Notes: generated by a model from the letters alone, not told the origin. Positions 17,419 to 25,248 are shown, numbered from the stretch's first letter. The stretch is DNA of 64,000 nt from an uncultured Prevotellaceae bacterium (GCA_902786665.1 CADADN010000012.1:1-64000); one strand, 5' to 3'. Made by a program: numbers and translations.

Positions 17419-17991
17419 ATGAGACATTTAAGAACTATTCTGGCATTGGCAATAGTGGCAGCTGCCATCGTGGCATGCAAGAACAAACCAAACACAGGCA
17501 ACTTGCCTGTAGTGAACACCAACAAACTGAAATCGGCAGAAGGCGACAGTACACAATACGGCACTTGTGTGGATGCCACATCAAACACCGTGTCCATCCT
17601 GACCAACAACGGAGACACCGTGCAATATGTTTGCGCAGATGTTTACGATGACGATGGGAATGTAATCAACCAAGTGGTGAAAGGAGGGGTGTTCACAGGC
17701 GACAGAGTTGCCATCGTCGGAAAAATCGGAGAAGAAGAGAATCTGGCCTCAAACATCATCAACCTCACATCGCTTATGGGAAGATGGACCAGCCTTGACC
17801 GCGACTTTGAAATCAAGGATGGTGGCGTGGTGGAGTCACGCGTGGAGGCCGAAACCAATCCTTACACCTCTTGGCATATCTTCAACGGCAAGCTCATCCT
17901 CTCAAAAGACACTTTCGACGTCTGTGAGCTAGGGGCCGACTCCCTCATATTGGAAAATTCAAGGGGTATCTTTGGGTACAAGCGCAAGTGA
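17419..17991 (+). CDS. Putative lipoprotein with lipocalin-like C-terminal region
   Basis: Product of 190 residues with a lipoprotein signal (AAAIVAC, Cys near 20). Residues 45-100 form a small beta-rich region (TNNGDTVQYVCADVYDDDG), and the C-terminal part begins LMGRWTSLD and ends SLILENSRGIFGYKRK, a layout I associate with lipocalin-like domains of Bacteroidales lipoproteins. No enzymatic motif is seen. It sits between mazG and the RNase Z gene in a tight plus-strand operon (15- and 16-base gaps). Confidence 0.75.
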   Translation: MRHLRTILALAIVAAAIVACKNKPNTGNLPVVNTNKLKSAEGDSTQYGTCVDATSNTVSILTNNGDTVQYVCADVYDDDGNVINQVVKGGVFTGDRVAIVGKIGEEENLASNIINLTSLMGRWTSLDRDFEIKDGGVVESRVEAETNPYTSWHIFNGKLILSKDTFDVCELGADSLILENSRGIFGYKRK

Positions 17992-18007
17992 AATAGAGAC
18001 ATCACTC

Positions 18008-18928
18008 ATGCGTCCATTCAAAGTCCATGTCCTTGGATGTGGCAGTGCCACACCTACCACAAAACATCATCCCTCATCCCAGGTTGTGGAGATGAGGGGA
18101 AAACTGTTTCTCGTGGATTGCGCGGAAGGCACACAAGTGCAGTTGAGAAAAGCACATTGCAGGTTCACTCAAATCTCGCATGTTTTCATATCCCATCTGC
18201 ATGGAGACCACTGCCTGGGGTTGATTGGACTCATCAGTTCTTTTGGATTGACCGGGCGAACTGCTCCCATGCATGTGTTTGCCGACGGTTCATTTGAGCA
18301 TTTGTTCCGGCAGATGATGGCTTTCTTCTGCCCAAGGCTGTCGTTCACCACATTTTTCCACCCTGTTGACACCACCGCAGCGCAAGTGGTTTATGAAGAC
18401 AATAGTGTCTCTGTCTCAACCATTCCGCTCGACCATCGAGTGCCTTGCTGTGGTTATCTTTTCAAGGAGAAACCAGCCCCTCCATATCTCAATCGTGATT
18501 TGATGGAGTATTACAACGTGCCTTTTTCCGAAGTGGATGCCATCAAGGAGGGGAAGGATTTCATAACAGCCAAGGGGGAGGTCATACCAGCGACACGTCT
18601 GCTGGTTCCTGCTTCCAAACCACGGTCTTACGCCTATTGTTCTGATACAAGATATGTCCCCACCTTGCAACACTTGATAAAGGGGGTGGACCTGCTTTAC
18701 CACGAGAGCACCTATGACAGTCAATACCAACATCTGGCCAACGCATATTACCATAGCACGGCAGCGGATGCGGCAAAAACAGCAAAGGATGCAGGGGCCA
18801 AGAAGTTGATGCTCGGTCATTACAGTTCACGTTATGACAATGAGGAACTGTTGAAAACGGAGGCGGAGGCCATCTTCCCAAATGTCATCCTCGCACAGGA
18901 AGGCTTGGTGGTGGAGGTGGGAACGTAA
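18008..18928 (+). CDS. rnz: Ribonuclease Z
   Basis: Product of 306 residues from the ATG at 18008 (MRPFKVHVLGCGSATPT). It is a metallo-beta-lactamase-fold endonuclease that matures tRNA 3' ends. Motif II SHLHGDHCLGL (near 63-73) supplies the zinc ligands; further ligands lie in YCSDTRY and LGHYSSRY near the C-terminus. A frame extension back to 17972 overlaps the lipoprotein gene and adds nonhomologous residues, so the internal ATG, 14 bases after that stop codon, is preferred. The tRNA gene lies immediately downstream on the other strand. Confidence 0.94.
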   Translation: MRPFKVHVLGCGSATPTTKHHPSSQVVEMRGKLFLVDCAEGTQVQLRKAHCRFTQISHVFISHLHGDHCLGLIGLISSFGLTGRTAPMHVFADGSFEHLFRQMMAFFCPRLSFTTFFHPVDTTAAQVVYEDNSVSVSTIPLDHRVPCCGYLFKEKPAPPYLNRDLMEYYNVPFSEVDAIKEGKDFITAKGEVIPATRLLVPASKPRSYAYCSDTRYVPTLQHLIKGVDLLYHESTYDSQYQHLANAYYHSTAADAAKTAKDAGAKKLMLGHYSSRYDNEELLKTEAEAIFPNVILAQEGLVVEVGT

Positions 18929-18970
18929 AGGTTTTGATTCTTGTTTTTCACATCCAATATCATAAATTGA

Positions 18971-18999
18971 AAAACCTGTTTGCTTGGCAAACAGGTTTT
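18971..18999 (-). terminator. Bidirectional terminator between rnz and tRNA-Met
   Basis: A perfect 12-bp stem, AAAACCTGTTTG (18971-18982) with CAAACAGGTTTT (18988-18999), loop CTTGG. The minus strand continues TTTTTCAATTTATG, serving the tRNA; the plus side ends in TTTTA and may serve rnz. Confidence 0.8.
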
Positions 19000-19000
19000 A

Positions 19001-19076
19001 TGGTTGCGGAGGCAGGACTCGAACATGCGACCTCCAGGTTATGAGCCTGGCGAGCTACCAACTGCTCCACTCCGCG
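19001..19076 (-). tRNA. Initiator tRNA-fMet (CAT)
   Basis: The 76-nt cloverleaf with encoded CCA starts CGCGGAG at 19076 and ends CTCCGCAACCA at 19001. The anticodon CAT lies in CTCATAA. Initiator marks are a C1:A72 mismatch in the acceptor stem and an A11:U24 pair in the D stem (GAGC/GCTC). The anticodon stem is CCAGG/CCTGG, so the third of the usual three G:C pairs is A29:U41, and the T stem GCATG/CCTGC carries a U52-C62 mismatch. Its promoter is at 19098-19129 and its terminator at 18971-18999. Confidence 0.93.
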
Positions 19077-19097
19077 ATGTTTTTCTAATTGCGGGTG

Positions 19098-19129
19098 CAA
19101 AGGTAATGCTATTTTTCCTAACCACCAAA
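19098..19129 (-). promoter_or_regulatory. Promoter of tRNA-fMet
   Basis: On the minus strand TTTG (19126-19129), a 20-base spacer and TACCTTTG (19098-19105) precede the tRNA 5' end at 19076 by about 21 bases. Confidence 0.7.
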
Positions 19130-19285
19130 TTTTTTCTCACTTTTTTCTTTGTTTGACTAACATTTGTGGATAAATGAGGTGAAATGGCATTGTAAACAAA
19201 GCGAAAACAGAATGTAATAACATTTTTTTACACCACTTGACAATAATCTGAGGAGGCGAAACGTTTATTAGAAAAAACAGATAGT

Positions 19286-19990
19286 ATGAAGAATTTGTAT
19301 GTGATGGCCGTCATGGCCATGGTCTTCGCGTCCTCGGCGAAAGGACAAGAACAGGTGGGCTCTTTTTCGCTCATACCAAAAATCGGAGTAAGCATCGCCA
19401 ATGTGTCGGGCGACAAGGTTGTCGTTGGTAATGTGAAAGAGTTGTCTATGGAGGGGAAATACAATGCACGATTCATAGGTGGGGTTGAGGCGGAATACCA
19501 GATGCTGCCAACAACAAGTATTTCCTTGGGGGTGGCTTATGTGCAGCAAGGTTGCCGCTTCTCTGATTTAGTGATAGGTGAAACCAACGACATGTTATCG
19601 GAAGGCCTGAATAAAATGCGCGACAAGTTGGACTATATCCAATGTCCACTTACCGTCAACCAATATGTGGCAGAAGGACTGGCATTGAAGGCAGGTGTGC
19701 AGTTGGGGTTCCTAGTCAAATCCAACTTTTCTTATTCCTCAACTCCAATCACTCATTATCCCGATGGTAGGAAGGAGTATGGGACGACTGAGAAGATAGA
19801 CATGGACCAGAAGTCAGTCAGGCGTTCCATGGATATTTCCATCCCCGTTGGTCTTTCATACGAATATCTCAATGTGGTGCTTGACGCACGTTACCATTTC
19901 GGACTTACAAGATTGTATAAGGACGACTCATGGCCCTCAGAGAAAAACAAGCTCTTCACCTTCACCGTGGGTTATAAATTCAATTTGTGA
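19286..19990 (+). CDS. Outer-membrane beta-barrel protein (porin-like, PorT/OprF type)
   Basis: Product of 234 residues with a signal peptide (1-20, cleavage after AKGQ). The mature part has alternating beta strands: FSLIPKIGVSIANVSGD, FIGGVEAEYQML, SISLGVAYVQQGCRFSD, ALKAGVQLGFLV, IPVGLSYEYLNVVLDARYHFGL and a last strand FTFTVGYKFNL ending in an aromatic/Leu, typical of a small outer-membrane barrel. Such proteins are common in Bacteroidetes and their individual roles are mostly unknown. It stands alone; the 200 bases before it hold the tRNA promoter on the other strand. Confidence 0.85.
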   Translation: MKNLYVMAVMAMVFASSAKGQEQVGSFSLIPKIGVSIANVSGDKVVVGNVKELSMEGKYNARFIGGVEAEYQMLPTTSISLGVAYVQQGCRFSDLVIGETNDMLSEGLNKMRDKLDYIQCPLTVNQYVAEGLALKAGVQLGFLVKSNFSYSSTPITHYPDGRKEYGTTEKIDMDQKSVRRSMDISIPVGLSYEYLNVVLDARYHFGLTRLYKDDSWPSEKNKLFTFTVGYKFNL

Positions 19991-20142
19991 CCCAGGCTGA
20001 GCACTCGCACTTCTTTCTGGTAGTTAAAAACAGTACCAAGTTATTATTTAACTTTTACTTAATTCGGATGCTTCGCAATCACCATGGGCGGAAGCAGCCT
20101 CCTGTCAGATCTTGAATTGTTGGGAAGTTTACACGGTGAAGT

Positions 20143-20250
20143 TTAATAAGTTGTCAGGCCTATGATCACAAGCACGATGAATAGTACGAGGATGATGCCT
20201 CTCAACCAATTGTAGATATTGATAATCCTATCTGCTTTCTCTTTTTCCAT
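20143..20250 (-). CDS. 35-residue single-pass membrane peptide
   Basis: A 36-codon frame (ATG at 20248-20250, TAA at 20143-20145) encodes MEKEKADRIINIYNWLRG followed by a pure hydrophobic helix ILVLFIVLVIIGL and TTY. The charged, amphipathic N-terminus and single C-terminal transmembrane helix give the form of a regulatory or stress-related membrane microprotein. It lies upstream of, and divergent from, the phosphate transporter gene, in a gap that is otherwise noncoding. No homolog is recognised. A TAATATTG -7-like element (20280-20287) lies 30 bases upstream. Confidence 0.6.
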   Translation of the reverse strand: MEKEKADRIINIYNWLRGIILVLFIVLVIIGLTTY

Positions 20251-20293
20251 ATTGATTCCATCTTATTGCTTTTACGCTGCAATATTACGTTTT

Positions 20294-20321
20294 TGATATT
20301 GCAATATCATTTCAATGATAT
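20294..20321. promoter_or_regulatory. Two overlapping palindromes in the divergent promoter region
   Basis: TGATATTGCAATATCA (20294-20309) is a perfect 16-base palindrome, and ATATCATTTCAATGATAT (20304-20321) is a second with a 2-base centre. They lie between the 35-aa peptide gene and the phased repeats before the phosphate transporter, and look like an operator for a dimeric protein. Function is inferred from position only. Confidence 0.4.
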
Positions 20322-20343
20322 GAAGGTGATGTTGCAATAACGT

Positions 20344-20398
20344 TTGTAACAACATTGTAATATTAGCGTAACGGTGCTGCAACAAGATTGTAAAACCT
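20344..20398 (+). promoter_or_regulatory. Pho-box-like array of five 11-bp phased repeats
   Basis: Five copies of TTGTAAnnnnn (two degenerate: GCGTAA and CTGCAA) follow each other at exactly 11-base steps; the G of G(T/C)AA falls at 20346, 20357, 20368, 20379 and 20390. PhoB-family regulators bind tandem 11-bp direct repeats, and the array ends 29 bases before the Na/Pi cotransporter start, with a TATAGG at 20411-20416. A PhoR/PhoB-like pair is encoded just downstream. That this is the PhoB site is inference. Confidence 0.55.
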
Positions 20399-20427
20399 TT
20401 GTGGCAAAAATATAGGAAAGCATCAAG

Positions 20428-21960
20428 ATGGATTTGATTACAAACATTTTCTCGCTTGTAGGTTCACTGGCATTGTTCCTTTTCGGAATGAAGACGATGT
20501 CGGAGGGACTCGAAAAGTTTGCAGGCGACCGTCTGCGCAGCATATTGGCGGCTATGACGAAAAATCGCGTGATGGGCGTGCTGACAGGTATTCTCATCAC
20601 TGCACTCATACAGTCGTCGAGTGCCACAACGGTGATGGTGGTGAGTTTTGTTAATGCCGGGCTGATGACATTGGCGCAATCCATAGGTGTCATCATGGGT
20701 GCCAACATTGGTACCACCGTCACGGCGTGGATAATTTCCGCTGTAGGTTTCAAAGTCAATATCGCGGCTTTTGCCATTCCGCTGCTGGCCGTCGGAATGC
20801 CACTGATATTCAGCAAGAGAGGCAACAGGAAGAGTGTCGGTGAGTTTATCTTCGGCTTTTCGTTCCTCTTCATGGGATTGTCGTTCCTTCAGGAGGCAGC
20901 CACAGCCATGAACATTGGCGACATTGTGGCTGGAATGCTGGCCCACGTGCCGCAGGACTCATTCCTCACCATCATCCTCTTCGTCATCGTGGGGGCAATA
21001 GTGACTATGATAGTTCAAGCCTCGGCTGCCACGATGGCCATCACGCTGATGCTCTTTGGCATGAATATCCCTGGCTTCGGATTTGAACAGGCTGCAGCGC
21101 TGGCCATGGGACAGAACATCGGCACTACAATCACGGCATTCATGGCTTCGCTCACCGCCAACACGCAGGCGCGCCGTGCCGCATTGGCCCATATGTTCTT
21201 CAATGTGTTCGGTGTCGTGGCATTCCTCGTCGTGTTCTATCCGGCTTGCAATGCCGTCAGTTGGATGGTGGAGAATGTGATGGGTGGCGGCAACGACCTC
21301 TTCAAGCTCTCTGCATTCCACACGGCCTTCAACATCATCAACACGCTGCTGCTCATCGGTTTCGTCAAGCAGATAGAGACGCTGGTCTGCAAGGTGCTGC
21401 CAATGAAGGCTCATGATGAAGACTACAGGCTGAAGTTCATCAGTGGCGGTTTGCTCTCTACCGCCGAATTGAGCATCGTGGAGGCGCAAAAGGAGATTCA
21501 CAACTTTGCCGAGCGTTGCAAGCGGATGTTCGGATTCGTGCCGGAGCTGCTGCTATTGAAAGACGAGGTGGAGTTCAACAAACTCTTCTCGCGTATTGAG
21601 AAATATGAGAGCATCACCGACTCTATGGAAATGGAGATTGCCGGTTATCTGAACAAGGTAAGCAAAGGCCGGCTGTCGGATGCCTCAAAGAATCAGATAC
21701 AGAAAATGCTGAGACAGATCACGGAACTAGAGTCCATCGGCGACTCGGTGTACAACCTCGGCCGAACATTGAACCGCCATCGCATGCACTGCCAGGAGGA
21801 ATTCACCGCTGAACAAATACAGCATATGCAGACGATGATGCAACTCGTGGATGGAGCGTTGGCAGAGATGTTGGGGCGGATAGACCAGCCGACAACCAAA
21901 AGGGCATCAAGACCTCTATCAATATCGAGCACGAAATCAACAATTATCGTACGCAACTGA
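20428..21960 (+). CDS. Na/Pi cotransporter family protein, 3' end frameshifted
   Basis: The 510-residue frame starts with the family pattern LVGSLALFLFGMKTMSEGLEKFAGDRLR and has the two inverted QSSSATTVM (near 66-74) and QASAATMAIT (near 194-203) signatures of sodium-dependent phosphate transporters, with eight or more membrane helices, followed by a PhoU-like helical domain (from about 345). After LAEMLGR the frame drifts into RIDQPTTKRASRPL. The next frame, entered by adding one base at the GGGG run 21873-21876, continues the PhoU-like helix through INIEHEINNYRTQL, YDYQLGVFYVDFISECEKLGDYV to a stop at 22134-22136. The intact gene therefore spans 20428-22136, and the frameshift is either real or a sequencing error. 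It converges with the kinase gene. Confidence 0.9.
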   Translation: MDLITNIFSLVGSLALFLFGMKTMSEGLEKFAGDRLRSILAAMTKNRVMGVLTGILITALIQSSSATTVMVVSFVNAGLMTLAQSIGVIMGANIGTTVTAWIISAVGFKVNIAAFAIPLLAVGMPLIFSKRGNRKSVGEFIFGFSFLFMGLSFLQEAATAMNIGDIVAGMLAHVPQDSFLTIILFVIVGAIVTMIVQASAATMAITLMLFGMNIPGFGFEQAAALAMGQNIGTTITAFMASLTANTQARRAALAHMFFNVFGVVAFLVVFYPACNAVSWMVENVMGGGNDLFKLSAFHTAFNIINTLLLIGFVKQIETLVCKVLPMKAHDEDYRLKFISGGLLSTAELSIVEAQKEIHNFAERCKRMFGFVPELLLLKDEVEFNKLFSRIEKYESITDSMEMEIAGYLNKVSKGRLSDASKNQIQKMLRQITELESIGDSVYNLGRTLNRHRMHCQEEFTAEQIQHMQTMMQLVDGALAEMLGRIDQPTTKRASRPLSISSTKSTIIVRN

Positions 21961-22132
21961 AAAACCAAAACTTGCACGATGTGAATGCTGGCCTCTACGA
22001 CTATCAACTTGGTGTATTCTACGTTGACTTCATCTCGGAGTGCGAGAAACTCGGCGACTACGTGATGAATGTGGTGCAGGCTGGAAAGAAAAGGAATAAT
22101 GATTTTGAGGACTTGCCGTATAATGAACAGGG

Positions 22133-23578
22133 CTAAAAACGTGCGAGTGTGAACTTGATGGTGAGTCCTCCGCCGGGAGTGACAAGGGCTGTTGTAGAGC
22201 CTTCATGAGCGGCAACAGCATTTTTCACGATGGCAAGGCCGAGGCCGGTGCCTCCTAGCTTGCGAGAACGACCTTTGTCGATGCGGTAAAAACGCTCAAA
22301 CAGGTGCTCAAGGTGATGCGACTCTACACCCGGTCCATTGTCGCTTACCGTGAACTCATAGAAATGGCGGCCTTCTTGTTCTATCTCACTGCATCTTATC
22401 TCTAGTTGTGACGCCCCTGTGGCATAGTCTATGGCATTGTCTACAAGGTTGCGGAAAATGCTGTATATCAAACTTTGGTCACCTAAGACTTCCATATGCC
22501 GTGGCGCATGGAATGATGGCGTGATACCCTTTTCCTTGAGCTGTGGAAACGTGTCGTCGAGCACATTCTGAATGACTTGCAACACATCAACTTGATGAAA
22601 TGACTGCCGGGTTATGGCCTTGTGGTCGTCTGATTCGTCAAGCTTGGCGAGGGCACTCATGTCGAGTAGCAGCTTGCTCATACGTTCACTCTGGGCATAA
22701 CAGCGTTCCAGGAAATGCTTCTTCTTTTCTTCGGGCATCTCGGGATGGTCGAGGATGCTCTCCAGATACCAATGGATGCTGGAGGCAGGCGTCTTCAGCT
22801 CGTGGGCGGCATTCTGCGTCAGCTGACGTTTGATGCGCAACTTCTCTTCCTCCGAATGACGCAATTTCCAATAGAGCATGATGATGGTGTGGCTGATGTC
22901 GCCCAGCTCGTCATGGGGCATACGCCGCTCCAATTCATGGTCGAGCTCCTCGCCCTCCTCTGCCTTGACGGCAAACTCGCGTAGATAGCCGATGTGACGA
23001 CTGATGCGATGGGTGATGTAGTAAAGCACGATGCCCAGCAGCAAGGTCAGAACAACGGCAAAGTAGATGTAGGTGTTGTCGGCTTGCAGCGAGCGGGTCA
23101 GTTCCGCTGAATAGGGCACGGCTGCACGTACTATGACATGGCCGAAGCGTGTGGCAGAATAGAAATAGGTCTCGTGGGTGGACTGCGACATGCGCTTGAT
23201 GTCGTAACCATTGCCCACACGCAGCGCTTGTCGGATTTCCATTCGCTGGAGGTGATTGCCCAACGAGTCTACATTGGTGTCGTAGCTGTCGAGGATAACC
23301 CGTCCTTTCTGGTCTATCACAGACACGCGGAGACCTTCCACCTGATGACGAGCCACATAATCCCGAAACAACCGGCTGTTGGTCAAGCTGTCCTCACCGA
23401 GCGTCTGCACCATCTCGTAGTTGTACATTTGAAGACGCGAATGCAGGATGTCGATCTTGTATTCCTTTTCACGACGGTACTGATAAACACTGAAGCAGAT
23501 GGCAAAAAGAAGAAACACGCCGCCAATACTCAGCAACAGATTGCGCTGGAATGACTTACTTCTCAAAGCTGTAGCCAT
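22133..23578 (-). CDS. PhoR-like sensor histidine kinase
   Basis: Product of 481 residues. TM1 spans about 14-31, a periplasmic sensor region about 35-165 contains a small PAS-like segment (VIDQKGRVILDSYD), and TM2 spans about 168-188, followed by a HAMP-like linker. The H-box NAAHELKTPASSI places the phospho-accepting His at 259, and the ATPase domain has N-box RNLVDNAIDYA, G1 VSDNGPGV and G2 GGTGLGLAIVK. The start overlaps the end of the response-regulator gene by 23 bases, so the two are translated together. Position opposite a phosphate transporter suggests phosphate sensing, an inference from context. The stop overlaps the restored transporter stop by 3 bases. Confidence 0.92.
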   Translation of the reverse strand: MATALRSKSFQRNLLLSIGGVFLLFAICFSVYQYRREKEYKIDILHSRLQMYNYEMVQTLGEDSLTNSRLFRDYVARHQVEGLRVSVIDQKGRVILDSYDTNVDSLGNHLQRMEIRQALRVGNGYDIKRMSQSTHETYFYSATRFGHVIVRAAVPYSAELTRSLQADNTYIYFAVVLTLLLGIVLYYITHRISRHIGYLREFAVKAEEGEELDHELERRMPHDELGDISHTIIMLYWKLRHSEEEKLRIKRQLTQNAAHELKTPASSIHWYLESILDHPEMPEEKKKHFLERCYAQSERMSKLLLDMSALAKLDESDDHKAITRQSFHQVDVLQVIQNVLDDTFPQLKEKGITPSFHAPRHMEVLGDQSLIYSIFRNLVDNAIDYATGASQLEIRCSEIEQEGRHFYEFTVSDNGPGVESHHLEHLFERFYRIDKGRSRKLGGTGLGLAIVKNAVAAHEGSTTALVTPGGGLTIKFTLARF

Positions 23579-24242
23579 AACCTACACGTGTCCTTATTTG
23601 TTTGCCATAACAGCCTATCTTCTTGCGAAGCCGAGTAATGTTCACGTCCACCGTACGGTCGAGCACAACCACATCCTGTGGCCAGCAATACTTCAGCAAA
23701 TCCTCGCGAGAAAAGACCTTGTTGGGATGTTGGAGAAAAAAAGAGAGTAGTTCAAACTCCTGTTTGGTAAATACCAACTTCTCACCATCGCAAGTGACAG
23801 TCTTTGCATTGACGTCGAGCGTCAGGCCCTCATAGACAATCATGCTGTCATCGGGAAGGGATTGGTCTTGCCGGGGCTGGATTGACCGTCTGAGAACGGC
23901 TCTTACCCGGGCCTTCACCTCTTTCATACTTAAAGGTTTGGCTATATAGTCGTCTGCACCGATATTCAATCCTTTCACCAGGTTGTCCTCATCGTCGAGT
24001 GCTGTGACAAGGATGATGGGAATCCGTGATGTAGAGAGGTTGTCTTTTAACCTGCGCAACATCTGGAAGCCTGACATCTCCCCCATCATCACGTCAAGCA
24101 GAATGAGTGAATAATCATGTAGGGGCATTTCAAGTGCTTCCTCGGCTGAACAGGCTGTGTCGACCTCATAACCCTCTGTCTCAAGATTGTATTTGAGTAT
24201 CTCACAGATATCCAACTCGTCGTCTACTACAAGTATTTTCAT
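23556..24242 (-). CDS. PhoB-like OmpR-family response regulator
   Basis: Product of 228 residues from the ATG at 24242 (MKILVVDDE). The receiver domain has the acidic pair at 7-8, phospho-acceptor Asp50 in LILLDVMM, and Lys in DDYIAKPLS; the C-terminal winged helix includes FTKQEFELLSFFLQHPN and DRTVDVNITRLRKKIG, with RTRVGYGYSF at the end. An open frame extends to 24263, but the promoter at 24261-24290 predicts a transcript start near 24255, which favours 24242. It is the partner of the downstream kinase, and the likely regulator of the neighbouring phosphate transporter through the phased repeats. Confidence 0.93.
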   Translation of the reverse strand: MKILVVDDELDICEILKYNLETEGYEVDTACSAEEALEMPLHDYSLILLDVMMGEMSGFQMLRRLKDNLSTSRIPIILVTALDDEDNLVKGLNIGADDYIAKPLSMKEVKARVRAVLRRSIQPRQDQSLPDDSMIVYEGLTLDVNAKTVTCDGEKLVFTKQEFELLSFFLQHPNKVFSREDLLKYCWPQDVVVLDRTVDVNITRLRKKIGCYGKQIRTRVGYGYSFEK

Positions 24243-24260
24243 AATCATCTGCATTTCGTG

Positions 24261-24290
24261 CAAAATTACTGATTCTTTTCCAAAAACAAA
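24261..24290 (-). promoter_or_regulatory. Promoter of the response regulator gene with inverted repeat
   Basis: On the minus strand TTTG (24287-24290), an 18-base spacer and TAATTTTG (24261-24268) make a promoter. GATTCTTTT (24271-24279) and AAAAGAATC (24289-24297) form a 9-bp inverted repeat straddling the spacer and -33 element, a plausible operator. Confidence 0.6.
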
Positions 24291-24448
24291 AAGAATCGGT
24301 ATTACAATGTTACGATATTTTTGTCTGCCTATGACGATTTTTTTAACTGAGTCCGCTTGATTATCCGCATGCTTCCGATTATCATCCGTATGAATGCAAT
24401 GAATTTCTATATAGTGACGATAAAAAAATAGGGATGAATAATAAAGAA

Positions 24449-24772
24449 CACGCGCTCGGCTTTGCCGCTTGGCTCATCCAAGAATTATCATAAACTAATC
24501 AAAAATTCTAACGCACAGAAAATTATGACTAATTATATGATCACTCGGCGACGAAGGAGACGCTTGCCCAAGCAAGAATTATATGTTATAAGGTGGGTAT
24601 TGGGGAGTTAACTTGAATTATTAATGGAAATTCATCTCTCCAATAGCAAAAACTTGTCTTTACCCACGCTCGACTTTGTCGCAGGGCTTGCCAAAGAATT
24701 ACCATCAATTATCCATCAATTATTCATAAATGTTGGTGCGCACCAATTTATGATTAATTATATGGAAATTAT
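24449..24772. repeat. Cluster of three degenerate repeat copies in a 578-base noncoding spacer
   Basis: A CTCGGCTTTGCCGCTTGGCT-like head followed by CAAGAATTA and AT-rich AATTAT units recurs at 24451-24549, at 24543-24595 (CTCGGCGACGAAGGAGACGC version) and at 24664-24772. The first and third copies also share a GCGCAC/CGCAC segment and TGA(C/T)TAATTATATG near their ends. Divergence suggests decayed copies of an interspersed element. The spacer 24264-24841 contains no credible gene. Confidence 0.5.
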
Positions 24773-24841
24773 GTGTTAAGGACAATTTACGCTATTTGAT
24801 TGAAAATTCGAGTGAATAATGCAGGCTAAAGTAACGTTTGT

Positions 24842-25219
24842 TTACTTTGACTCACTTCTCCCTTCCTGAATTCCAAGTTTCCCTGTGCGAAGATATTCCT
24901 CCAAACAACGCTTTTTCACGTCTGCCTCGATGTCGCTGATGGGTCGGTGAGGGTGGAAGAGGGATTTGACATATACACATATGACGAAAACGACAACAGT
25001 GATGGCGATACTTGCCACCCAACGCAGTATCTCATGGTTGATGGGAAGATGCTGCACGCAAACAATTCCCGTCACCACGGGGATGCCGAACAAGAGCCAG
25101 TCTGCCCCTGATTTCATTTTGTAAGTTTCCACCGCTTCACGGTACTCGCGGTCTTCGGCTAAAGCCTTCTGTTTGTTGGCCTGCCACCAATTCTCAAACA
25201 CTTCATTTTTCTGTTCCAT
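24842..25219 (-). CDS. Small two-helix membrane protein of unknown function
   Basis: Product of 125 residues. A charged N-terminal third (MEQKNEVFENWWQANKQK) is followed by two hydrophobic helices (about 42-58 and 66-87) and a basic/acidic C-terminal tail with VKKRCLEEYLRTGKLG. Both ends should lie in the cytoplasm. It starts 29 bases after the hemW stop codon in the same direction, so it is probably the second gene of that operon. No family is recognised. Confidence 0.75.
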   Translation of the reverse strand: MEQKNEVFENWWQANKQKALAEDREYREAVETYKMKSGADWLLFGIPVVTGIVCVQHLPINHEILRWVASIAITVVVFVICVYVKSLFHPHRPISDIEADVKKRCLEEYLRTGKLGIQEGRSESK

Positions 25220-25248
25220 ACTTTTGTTCTTTCAAGGGTTGTTTAAAG

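Noticed and set aside
24301-24330. A second Pho-box-like array before the response regulator gene (two GTAA words near 24302-24314)
   Set aside because: The two words are 8 bases apart rather than 11, and no further phased copies follow, so it does not match the array at 20344-20398.
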